The translations under genes and the position numbers were made by a program. The notes beneath the pieces are model-generated. The model made no database searches. It was given only the letters and a program-made list of their open reading frames with translations, and was not told the origin of the DNA. Positions 11,410-23,400 of a stretch of DNA of 57,544 nucleotides are shown piece after piece. Position 1 is the stretch's first letter. Each line of letters opens with the position of its first letter. Source of the DNA: Lingula anatina. Its lineage: Eukaryota; Brachiopoda; Lingulata; Lingulida; Lingulidae. The stretch spans positions 249,137 through 306,680 of the forward strand of contig NW_019775935.1 of the NCBI RefSeq assembly GCF_001039355.2. The letters are read 5' to 3'.

Positions 11410-12960
11410 TGCTGTTCTACCAGTGTGCTCCCAGGGTTTACATGGAGCAAGGAGATAATCTATCTCTTTGCATGGAGCTTTCGTTTTTTTGCCTCAGATT
11501 AAATTCCGATATCTAATCATAGGTTCAAGGACCAACTAATGCAAAACACCGCGACGTAAAATAGGTTACTTGAAGCACGACCTTCCCTGTTGTACCAGGT
11601 TAGATTATAATATTTCGCGTCGCCACGACCTCACAATAATTGGTATCTTTTGAACAGCTGTGTTGACAATGAAACGCGAGGCTTCGTGGCCCGACTATGC
11701 AGTGAGAAACACGCCGTTATGTGCGGCAATATTACATACTGGCAATGCTGGGGGACCTGTCTTATTCCTTCAATTAGCCCGCCCACTCATTGTTAGCACA
11801 TGGATTACATAGCAGTAGAGTGTAATCAAGCTGTCTTCTTTTTATCAGTATCCGCTGGCATATGTAGTGTGTGTGTAGTGTTTATTTTTCTCGACCTTAT
11901 GTCAGACAATTCAATTTTCCTTTCGACAATATGGCTGTTCGTGGAAGAAATTAAAGGGCGATAATATGACATACTGAGTCGGATAAATAAATTATTTAAA
12001 GAGGACTTTGCAACGCAACAGGTCTCGTAAAATCAATATTTTTATTATTTTTTTACCTGCACAAAATACATGTAATTAACGTGTTTGACCTGATCATTGT
12101 CAAATAAAGAATGACATTTACAACCCTGTCTATTTGTAAGCGTTGCAATTTAATCATATGGTTTGTTCACAGAGCTGTTTTGAATGAAAAATGCTATACT
12201 TTTCTAAAACGGAAAAATCTTTCATAGGCTTTATACAACTAGAGAAACGCGGGGCGGATTTTTTTCAGAGACTGCATTTTTGGGTCTTTATATAAACCGG
12301 TTTCCTTTTCCCAGACTATAACAAGTCTCTCACTTTTCTTTCAAACAGCGTTTGGATGGATACCACTAATGGTAGGCCTACACAAAACCGTTTGTATTGC
12401 AAGTCTTCAGCAGTTGCCCTAGAATTTTTTTCAGGCTACCGCCTTGATTTGAACTTTTTTTCTTACCACATGGACTGCTCCAGGATTTAGAGTCTACTGG
12501 AACCAAGCGTCGTGCTTGACCCGATCATCGAAAAATAAAGCGTTATATTTACGATTGTGTAATATTTGTTAGCAGCACTGTGTGCCTTCGAAAGGTACCC
12601 ACCCACAGGTTAAAACATAATCGTAACGTAACCGTAACGTTTTTTAATAAACCTTATGGTAGCATTATAATAGCGTTCCGTGTTTGCTGGGGCAAGCATT
12701 TTCTCAGCCTAAGGTACTGAACTGGTACTATAAACAAGGTTTTGCTGCTACATAGGTTTTATTTACTATCTAAAATATTACAATGTTCTAACTGTTGGCC
12801 AAGTCTTTTGTCATCGATCTGTAATTCATACCGGAGTGAAATAACCAACCAAAATTTTATATGTAATTAGTCAAGCGTAACCTTCTTACATATCTCAAAT
12901 CCGATTGTTCACTATTTAATGCAAATACTGACTCACACATCGCTCATATGGATTATCTCA
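11410..12960. other. Spacer between the membrane-protein gene and GEN1
   Basis: No coding region is recognised. The part just above 11409 should hold the promoter and 5' leader of the minus-strand membrane-protein gene. The part below 12961 should hold the 3' UTR of GEN1, with an AATAAA on the minus strand at about 12758-12763 as a candidate poly(A) signal. Confidence 0.5.
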
Positions 12961-15900
12961 TTAATTCTTTACACTTAAAGTTGACTTTCCTAGCCTTTTT
13001 CTTAATCTGTCTGCAAGTGACAGCGGACTCTGTTCGGCAACATTTGAATCGCCGGTTTCATTTACACCAATGCCGTTCTTGCCCGTGTCATTCTTGGCCA
13101 TTTGATGCGCAATGGTCGTAGCTGGAGGGGTGTCCTCATTCTGCAACATAGCCTTCTGTTTTTTTCCGCTGCAAATGACGTTTGAACTAAGCTGACATTC
13201 ATTAACATAGCTTCCATTTTGCTTCTCCCGCTTGCGAAAGGTTTCTTGATTAACACAAGGAGAACCGCTGTCATTTTCTAAAACAGTTTTCATGAATTGC
13301 CCATTTCCGCTTTTAACACACACATTGTTAGGGCTTTCAAGATATGTGTTAAATGCCCTACAAGGTTCATTTCCATTCATATTTCTTCTTCCGCCAACAA
13401 TATCTGGTGTTACTGACACAGGAGTCCCAAAATCATGGAAACTATGAAACTGAAATGTGGTTGACATTCCAAGAAAACTTGGCTCCACCGCTGTCTTTTC
13501 TAAAGGTGTGGATGGAAGACAAGTCGGCCCATCTACTGTGTCATTGAAGTGACTCACTAAAGATGTCTGAATGGTGAAGTTTCCAAAGTCTGATAAATGA
13601 GAATCATTGCCATTGCTCTCTGGTTCTGCTCTTTCAATTAGGCTACATGGTGTTGAGATCTGTGTTGTTAAGCGGGGAGGTCTGTTGCTTTGTGAAGAAG
13701 TGCTTCTGGATGTTGCATAATTAGAGAGGCTATTGCTACTTACTACACTTTCTTCGTCAGCGTCTTCAACATTTTCAGCGACTGGTATTGTATTAGCTCC
13801 ATCCAGTTCCCAAGAATCTGAAGTCTCATTTTTTCCATTTCCCATAATGTCCACACTGGCATTGTCAATTATCTCTTCCTCCTGGGTTGTGTTACCAAAG
13901 CCATTTTTCTTATCTCTGACTGTTGTGACAAAAGTACTGGAGTTATTCAATTTATCTTCCAAACTTTCATATTTATGATCTTCTGTAATTGTCTCCGCTA
14001 ATCTCTGCTTGGGGTATGAGGCTGAAAAAACACTGTTACTCTCAGTCATCTTTGTTCCATGAGGTTCTTCCATTAGATGTTCTGCTCTTAACATGGAACC
14101 TCTTGACAAATTAAGGTCATTTTGATTAATCAAGGAACTATCATTATTTCTGGATGCATTGCCAGCTGGAGAGTCAAACATGTCTGCTGTACTGGAAAAG
14201 GAGGCATCATTGCCCCCTAGGTGACTATGGCAGTGTGAAGAGTGTAAAAACTGCAGGGTGGCAGTCTTCCCTGACCCTGCTTCACCCAACCTGTTAGCAA
14301 TAAGGGACGTCCCAGCTGTTTGCCCTACTGGTGTGTGGGCCAGGTTTGTTGAATACATTAGAGCCACACGGTTATTCTCTGCCTGTGCATCCTTGTCTGT
14401 TTGTGAAATATATATACCTTCTGGTTGAGTCGCTGGTCTAGAGTTAGAGGAAGAAATTTTGGGTACTTGAAAAGGGCTAGTGGGCTTTCTATTTCATTCT
14501 GCACCTCAGTGACATGTTGCACCTGTTTTACAGTTTCTTCTGATGTGGAGTCACTGTAATGTGAGGCTGAGAGCAATTGCCATGCACTATGCAAATTAGC
14601 ATCTTGTTTGTCCTTTCTATAAGCAACTGAGTGTGAAACCTTCTGTTCATTCATCAGTGAAGGGCTTGTTACTACTTTTTCATCTGATTCTGCCTGTATG
14701 TTTGTCTTATCAGACAACTCTTGAGATATACCTCTATCTATATTACAATTTGATTCATTTAACAAGAAATTGCTTCTTGGTCTTTCCTGAATGCTTTGTG
14801 ACACATCTATATCTTTGTAAGATGACTTCAAAACTCCTGATGCACAAGACTTCATTTCAGAAATTACATTGTCTTTGTACAAAACAGACTGTTCAACAGC
14901 CAAATTAACTGGTGAAGGTTTGGTAGTCTGCAATGAAAAGGCAATTCCAATTCTAGCTGTGTCTGTGTCTAAATCTTGTTTTATGCTGCCCTTGTCTTCA
15001 GAGGTTAAAATGATTTGGTCAACAACCATTTTTGTTTTACCAACTGCAGGAACAGGTTTCACCACATTTTCTGCAAATGAACATTTGGCACCACTGTTCC
15101 CAAGACCTTTACTATGTAGACCTCGCATCTTTAGCCGTTGTGAAAGAGGAACCACAGATATATCAAAATCCTCCTCATCTTGGTGATTCTCACCATATTT
15201 ACTATGTATTTCTTGTGCATCTACTTTCAGTGGCACATTTTGCTCACACTTTGGTGCAGCAGGGTGTAGTCCTGTTGCCACAGACTGAGAACTGTTCACA
15301 TTTTGAGAATCCAGAGCACTTTTCAGAGTGCAAGTAAAATTGCTTTTAGATGAAACAATCTTAGAGGTCTTCTCCTTTTGTTGGAAAATGTTTTCTTCAG
15401 ATGTGGATATTTCATGTCTAAGCTCCTGAGTCATTTTCCTGGGATGTTCATCAATGTTGATAGATCGCACTGCGGTAGCAAGTTCCTCCACATCCTGAGT
15501 ATCTGATTTACTGGCTTTGGAACCTGAAAAAATGTGCAACATAAAAAATAAACTACTGCTTGAAAGTAATATTGGCAAAAAAATCTTATATTTCTTGAGC
15601 ACATTTTCTACATTAAACTTTTTCGCTATAAAACCTACTCTTCTTTTCCACCAAAGAAACCTTTGCACTGGCAGTTTGGGAAACTGAAGCAAACAATTTT
15701 TCTTCTTTAAGATAAGAAATTCACAAATACCTTTTCTCCTGGGTTTCTTTTTCTGCTCAATTGTAAGTTCAAACATTCTGACAACTTCTGGAAAATTCAT
15801 GGTAAAGATAACCTGATCTTCAACTGTCACATAGTAATCAGCCTCCGTGTCAGTGTCCCAACCTGCAAAGGTAATTCAGCAAGATTACAGGTGCTAATGA

Positions 15901-18900
15901 TAATACAACTGTAGGTACCAAAATGAAAGCCAAAATAATTATAATTTGAGCACTGCATCATGCACAAGTAATCTTTACCATATTACTGAATCTACATTAA
16001 AGAATTAAAGAAAATTTTTAGAAAATTCAACAGAACCAACTTGTGATTGTTTTTTTTTAATTCCCTAAAACACCCATTGTCTTTTTAAGAAAGCTTTTAA
16101 CAACTATAACACCAAGTGCAAATTGCATTTCAATGAGTGTAAAAATTCTGATATCACCTACTTTCTTTAAACCATTCCACTTCATAGCAAGACACCCCTT
16201 GTCTCACACGTGATTTTACTATTCTAAAATGCAAAGAGAAGAACTGTCAGGTAAATGCATAAATTGGCAAAGATAATAAAATATTAAAGTGCATAAATAA
16301 GCAGACTGTTAATGGTCTTCAGACTTTTTCTACACATTTCAATCACTGACTAGAGATTATTCCAACAGCCCAGAACTCCACCAAAGGGACAATTCTTTTT
16401 TTAATACTAGAACCTGATTTAGTTGAAAATTTAGTCTTGAATAACTGTTCATCCTGAAAATTTGATTTTTGTGACATTTTTGAGATTATTTTGTCCAGTG
16501 AATAACAGAAACAACAACACTTCCTTTANATGCCAGAGGTAATTAAAAAAGAAATACCATATCAGTTTTCATAACATCAATTCATCAAATTATTTACCTA
16601 TGGGGTTTCAGCCTGATCATCTTAGCTGATGATTTGGAATGGACTGTCATGTCCCACATTGTTACCAGAGGAAGAACCTTGTCTAAAGTATACTCTGTGG
16701 ACCATTCTAGTCTCTGGAGGGTAAATGACTGAAAGAAAACCAGAAACTGTGCAAGTTTTGGTAATAATGGCAGTGCAAGGTAATATGTCATACAGATCTT
16801 TGATATTGCCTGCTATAATTGACCCTTGTTTTCTCTCACTAACTGAAGTTCAAAAAATGCATTTAAGTACATTGAAAAAGCACAGTTAAAATATTTTCTC
16901 CCACCTGCAATGTTTGAATCTGAGGTCGCTTCCAGTCAAATTTTACAGTAGGTACTCTATCCCGTGTATTCAGGAACTCAGAAATTACCTGTAGAAATCA
17001 CAAAGAATGTTTCTAAAATATTTTGATCTTGATCAAATTAAAAAGCCATTAATTTTCACATGTTAAAAATCCTAATCAAATTGATGCCTTTTATCTACAT
17101 ACTTGCTTACAAGCCCCAGATATAGATGCTCAACTGCACTAGTTGACAGGCAGATTATTATCTTTTTAAAGTGTGAACCTTACAGACTGATACAAACTGA
17201 AACATAAATTGCTTTAAAATTGACATAGGTCAATATGGATATCATATGTCTACAAAGATGTTATAAAATAATATGCATGTATGGGTTTTCACTCGATTCA
17301 CATACACAGACACACACTCTGACACACATGCACACCAACACAAATACACAAAAGTCAAAATTGTCAACATTGTCAGAATTCAGCTTACCTTTTCATTAGG
17401 AAAGTCCTTTAATTGCTGACTTTTTTTATACACAGGAATTTCCATGGCATCCAAATGCATCTGGCTACAGTGCTGCCATTGTCTGAACCTATGAAAAATA
17501 ACAAACATTCTCATCTTATATTGGAATATGAAGCACATTAATACTTTCAAAGTCCACAGATGGTTTTCAATTGCAATACAGTTTAAACAGCAATAATTAT
17601 ACGGGAGGCTTTGCTTTTTTCAATTACTGTATTGTCTTCAAATAATCAAGTAACTTTTAAAATAGTAGTGAAAGCTGATAAATTGGGCATATACATGGCA
17701 ACTTTGCATTGTTTTACCTCCAGATTGTGAAAACACATGTACCTGTTTAACACATTACATGACCCCAGGGTATGCATCAGTTTTATAGCCATCTCCTTGC
17801 CCACCCCAGGAATGCCTTTAGGTAGGTAGTCACATCCTAGGAGCAGGGCAAGTCCCACTAAGCCTTCCCTGTTCAACCCAAGCTGGGACTCTATGGAGAC
17901 TGAGGTGAACATCTCAACATGAGGGTCCTAAAAAGTGTAAATAGTTGTTGTTTATATTGATCAACAAATTGGAACACTGGATTCTTTAGGTTCATTAGTA
18001 AATGATTTTCAAGAAAATGAAAAGGAACATATTCCTGCAACATGTGAACATTAATTTGGAACTTCATACTTAATACTTTTTCACTGAATAAATAAATAAT
18101 CTTATCACATCCTATTTCAAATATAACTGTTCACCAATTTTCTAAGCAACTCTTGTTTATCTATCCCTTACCTTGCTGTTCATAGTAAAGTTCCTGTAAA
18201 CTGTCTTTGCTCCATACAAAAAGGCATCACCATCATCTGTTAAGCAGCCATCTACTAACTTTTGAAAACAGTTTTGTCTCACATTAGTGATGCCCCGTTA
18301 AAATGGGATGCAATTTCAAATTGAAAAGAGACACATTAATCTCAACACAAAAATAGTTAAATGTATAATAAATATAACACCAAATGAACTACTCAAGCAT
18401 CTATTCATTAAAAATTTTTGAAGAACTTCGACAAAACTAATATGTGTGCTTTTCAAGGAAAAAAAATGCAGTCAGTTGTTTATGTGGACTAATGCCCATG
18501 TTTTACTAAACAATACAGGATCTTCACCCACTCAACCACAATTACTTACTCCTTCTTTGTTGAGTAAAGCACACATAGCCTCAGCCTCCCCTTCACTTTG
18601 TACAAAAGGCACTCCAAGACACTTCAACAGTTCACAACACTGAAAAATATAATCACGATTTTACGGTAAAAAAATTTCAATCATAATAACAAGTATGTCC
18701 AAAAGTATTTGATATAAAAAACAATAATACTGATTTAAATATCAAATATTTTAAGGTCAATGCAATATCAAAGAAATGTTTGGGCAAAATTAATAAAATT
18801 GCATGATCACATCATGCCCCCTTTATAAATGAAAAAATGTAACAAACTAACAATAAATAAAAGAAAAGCAATAAAAACATCTATAACACATTAAAGACTG

Positions 18901-19805
18901 TTCTTGTCATAATTATATATAGTAGAAATAGGAATTATAAAATACATACCTCCCTGAGCCAAGCCTTGAAGTGTGACCTTCCAGGTTTTCTCCCTTTGCT
19001 CACTTTCCCTTCTCCTCGGCTTCTTCCTCGCCCCCTGGATACAGATCCACCAAAACGGGATTGTTGTCTATGCAACATGGTATCCCACTTCAGCTCTGGT
19101 GGCTCCCCCTCTACCACAAACACAGGCAGGACACCCAACTGCAGCAAGTGACAAGTGCGGAAGAAAAGGTTTCTGCAAAAGTTAAAAAAATTTAATATAC
19201 TTTGACATTTTAAATACATTATCCAGCAAAACAGACTTATGAGCCCTGCTAAAAGCAAATTGCTGCACCATCTGCAGCTGTAATTTATAGTGTGTGGAGG
19301 ACGGACACACTATTAGACAAGTGGCTTTTAAAAAACACATTCTGATGCCAACTGTGCATAAATTTGGTGACATGACTTGGCAGTGTCTTCAAATTTATGG
19401 ACATTTTTATTTCTATGGAAAGCACAATGACAGATAAGGTACCTGGAATTGTTAGCACTATCTAAAACAGTCTACAGCTGTCATGTGATTATTGTAATTA
19501 AAAATACATGAGATTGGAGGTGAGACAAACTTTTTGATCAACAGCACTGTTTTACAGTGCATATGATATTTGTATTACTAATTAGTGTATTACCTCCTCT
19601 GTTTCTATATAATAATATACTAACACGTCCAAGTCATTCTATACCTGAGGTATGGTCTGGTGACAGTCCCCTGCATCTGCTTAACACCCTGAGTTTCACA
19701 AACCCACATGCTAAGATCAACCGCAAGGATCTGTCCTCTCAAATCTGCCAAAGGCTTGTGTTCCTTTACAGGGTCTAGTATCGTCCACAAATGGGTCACT
19801 CCCAT
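12961..19805 (-). CDS. GEN1: GEN1, Holliday-junction resolvase (XPG/Rad2 family)
   Basis: Flap-endonuclease-family nuclease that symmetrically cuts Holliday junctions during homologous recombination. Exons: 19805-19645, 19172-18950, 18639-18550, 18258-18172, 17927-17743, 17488-17389, 16988-16905, 16728-16598, 16223-16162, 15862-15731, 15523-14418, and about 14382-12961. The N-terminal XPG domain starts MGVTHLW; the internal domain carries SEGEAEAMCA. All expected acidic metal ligands are present: D30, E75, E146, E148, D167, D169 and D220 (GCDYLPKGIPGVGKE, with the helix-hairpin-helix). In human numbering these are D30, E75, E134, E136, D155, D157 and D208. A GEN1-type chromodomain (IVKSRVRQG... 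YEVEWF) follows at about residues 345-418. The remaining roughly 840 residues are a polar, probably disordered tail, giving about 1,260 residues against 908 in human. Oddity: between the last two coding blocks the frame changes where only a 35-bp intron would fit, so an indel or assembly error is possible. Read straight through, the protein would end at 14358, at about 806 residues. Confidence 0.92.
16529..16529. other. Single N in a GEN1 intron
   Basis: One ambiguous base. Unlike the N at 4652, its flanks are not visibly duplicated, and it does not touch a coding exon. Confidence 0.9.
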
Positions 19806-20417
19806 TTCGGCTTCTCGGTTTTTGAAACTATGCAAACAATCTCTGGGTCAAACCTGGATTTCTCAGTGAAGGAACAAGGGCAGTCTTGACGCCTGAAGGT
19901 GTAAGGTTGGGACCCATTTCACTTTAAAGTGTTACCATGCATAAACTTCCCTAGCTGGTATTACTCAATGAAGTCCGACTCGAAATTGTAAATCGGAGTT
20001 AGGATACTTATAAAGTCATACTCCCTCTCCAAATGTATCACAGGCTGCTCGTATAACACAATGGTAGTTGCTCATAAAATGTGTCTTTTCTGCAAATCGT
20101 ATGTACAAGAAAATACGAAGAAAATAACTGAATCAAGTACAAAGTATAAAAATCAAACAATGCCGCTATAAAATATGACCTTGACATGACCTATACTTGA
20201 TTGAAGAAAATCATTTTAAAGGAGAAAATGTTCAAAAACACATCACTTTTCGACAAAAAGAATATAAAATTTTACATTTAATAATTTCTAATAGTTTTTG
20301 TGGCGATATTTTAGGCATGTTTTTATGTCATCACGTAAAATCTCTGCGTAAAGAGACCATGTGTTTCGTTCCCGCCGTTTTTAAATAGGTTTAAATATTT
20401 CGACGTTTTGAGAGATA
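19806..20417. promoter_or_regulatory. Shared divergent promoter region of GEN1 and BAZ1B
   Basis: The start codons of GEN1 (minus) and BAZ1B (plus) are 612 bp apart in head-to-head orientation, so both promoters must lie here. No TATA box is obvious at a sensible distance. An E2F-like TTCCCGCC is found at 20369-20376, about 40 bp before the BAZ1B ATG, and a YY1 consensus lies just inside BAZ1B intron 1. The layout and sites are seen; co-regulation is inferred. Confidence 0.65.
20369..20376 (+). promoter_or_regulatory. E2F-like site
   Basis: TTCCCGCC matches the E2F core (TTTSSCGC-like) and sits about 40 bp upstream of the BAZ1B start codon in the divergent promoter. An 8-bp match alone is weak; the position and the cell-cycle roles of both flanking genes make it worth noting. 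Confidence 0.35.
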
Positions 20418-23400
20418 ATGCCGCTTCTTGGGAGGAAGCCATATACCCCAGCAAAGCCTCTGAAGAATTTCGATCCTAATGAGACCATTTATACCATTCC
20501 ACAGACCAAGGAACAGTTCAGATCGAAGGAGTATCTTTTACGTTGTTCGCACCTGCTTCGCCAAGATGGCGGCGCGCATGAAAATGGCATTTTTGTGTTG
20601 TTTTTCGGAGTTTTCTCTGTGATTATGACCTACCTGACCACAAAAAATCACACATGGTGTAATAAGGGGCTGTTGTATTGAATGCATGTGTTATTATTTG
20701 AAATCTTGTAGTTTTTCGCTTTTCATCGCACCTGTTGTGATGAACGCTACCGGCACATTTCGGTTGTTTACATTTCCTTAGTGACGTTGACGTTGCACAG
20801 CATGACAGCTGTGAGCCAAATTGACTCCCTGAAGTGCTATCTCTATATGTATGATGTGAAAGGGGTGTGATTTGAGTAACTTGAAAATGCCAACCCCCGT
20901 GACAGCCATGTTGGATTTTTCTCACCATGCCTTTTGTCCCACTTTTGCCTTGAACACCTGCATTGCAACTAAATGGATGACATGCTTAGATGTAGTGAAC
21001 ATATGAATTTGTTCATTATTTCTTTCCTTAAATTTTGTAAGCATTTATATTTTACCCAAAGATTTGATTTATTGGCACCTGATCATATGTAAACAAAATG
21101 AAATTGATTTTTATTTTCTGTTTTAATTATTATTCCTGGCAATTTATTTTATGGGATAAGTTACCTCTGCCAAACATTACATCTTAAACTACAAAAAGAC
21201 TTGCTATCTGTCATGGCTCTGATTATGCCAGCAATTATACAGGTAAGTAGTTAGGAAATAAGGATTTGATGGTCTCTGAGACCTCTTCATCTAGCGCATA
21301 TAATCCATTTTAGTCACTACTTAAATATCAGCATTCTGAAATAATCTGATGTTCAGAATTAAACCTAGATTCAACTTACTTCATGACTGATCTCCCTTCT
21401 TAAGACTGTTTTCCTTAATGCCAACCTAGTGAGTATGAGCAGCGTAAGACCTTGTATGAGGACAATGTGTGGAGTTGTCAGTGCACAGGTCATATCAATC
21501 TGACCTATGAGGAGGCTGTCAAGTCAGAACAGGAGGTACACAGGCTGCTGAAGGAGCAATTCTCTCCAGTATTTGTTAAGCCAGTGTTGCTGCAAGTGCA
21601 CCATAGTAAGTATGCCTGTGTTATAGTTGACCCCTCCCCTTCCTTCCCATCCCAAGAAAGAATTAAAAAGTAAATGCCAATGGATAGTATTTATAAAGTA
21701 ACATGTTGTCTCTTTTTTCATCTTTAGTACAGCTTATTCCTTTTTAAGTAATCTATAAACATTTAAACTTTTTGATGTTAATTGTGATAATTTATAAAAC
21801 GTTTGCTGGGGTGGCGCCAGCAATTTTTTTTTTCGTTTAGCCAAATTACTACTTTTTCATTGCTTTTTTGTACAAATGGTTTAAATTTGACTAAAGTGAG
21901 TCAAATCAACCCTAATTTGTTTAGCCAATTTTAGTCAGTTTTTGCATTTGGCTAAATTGGCGAGTGTTAGCGCTACCCCAGGTTTGTTATTATGATTAAA
22001 GTTATGACTGGTTATAAATAATCGAAGGTTTTTCCTACATGTTTTAACCATCTGAAAACAAAAATCTGTGAAATTATCGATAACAGTGCGTTTTTATTTT
22101 ATTTTTTTTTCTTTTACATCACAAATTAATTGTTATGATTGATTCTCATTTTTAAGGTACCACTGCATTGGAAAACTTGGTGGATCAAGTTTGGACCAAA
22201 ATACATCAAGAATTTGTAGTAGATGAGTCAGTGGCTTTGAAACACAAGGCAGGGGGAAAGATGTAAGTGTTATACATGCTGTTATTGATATATTTAGATA
22301 TATATTAAAGATCATGTGCATAAATCTGAATAATTGTAAATCAGTATTTGCTTAGTGAATTTGTTCTTGTAAAATTGTTCTAATGACTTGTGTAATTTTC
22401 ACACTATCATATACTGCTTCAAAAGTAAAATGCCAAAATGAAATCTGATTATTTTTTCTTTGATGTGTGAATAATTAAATTTATCTTTGGATAATTTAAT
22501 CTTACATGATTGCAGAATCAAAGGAACAATTGTTAAAGTTGATACAAGTGTTTCTCAGAATGCAGTTAGCAATGGCAGTTCACCAGCCAGTGACAAGGAA
22601 AATGCTTCAAATAACCAGGAAGAAGAAACTAATAGCACCAGTGGAACTCCCAAGAAATGGTCTATACCAAAGGTGCAGCATATTACACAATACATAAATT
22701 CTCCACTTCATAAATGACTTACATTCCTTTATAAGTGAAACAGCACATACTAGGAATTAAATATTTTACTGTCTTTTATTTGAACATTATTTCAATTGAC
22801 TTGTGGTCCAATTTACTAATGTTTTGTTGTAAGGAGTTATTGGTTATTTGGTGACAGATTCCTGGCAAGACTATGGGAGTGGTATATATTTTGCATTAGA
22901 TTCTATGATTTACTTCTTTTGAAATATTTAACAGCATGCTTGTATTAGTCTCTAAATTCCTTGTCCTTTTCTTACAGTTTCTGCCTTATAGGTACAACTT
23001 GAAATTGGAAGGACAGGATAAGATTATCAGCTCTATTCCTGCTTTGGATCTCATGTAAGGACAAGAAACATCGGCTTACCTAATTTTTGTTTTTGTGTGT
23101 AAATTTACAGTACATAGATACTGTACGTGTCTTTTAATTATATAGATTATTTGGCATAAATAATTGACCAGATGGATTAGGAATGATTCATTTTTGCTTT
23201 GAATTTTTTCAAAACTTTTGTACATGAAATATTAATGTAGAACAGAGGAATTATTCAGGCAATACCTGATTGTGTTGTATCTTCTCTAGCCTGGTCACAT
23301 GGCTAAAGATTAGTTGCTCAAAACATGGTCTGCAGTTCTGACTGTTCCCCTGTGTTTCTTCTTCTACTATGTTCTTAATTTATGTTATTTAGATACGTAT

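Noticed and set aside
13062-15337. Several 60-100-residue plus-strand frames opposite GEN1
   Set aside because: They are shadows of the two long minus-strand GEN1 tail exons.
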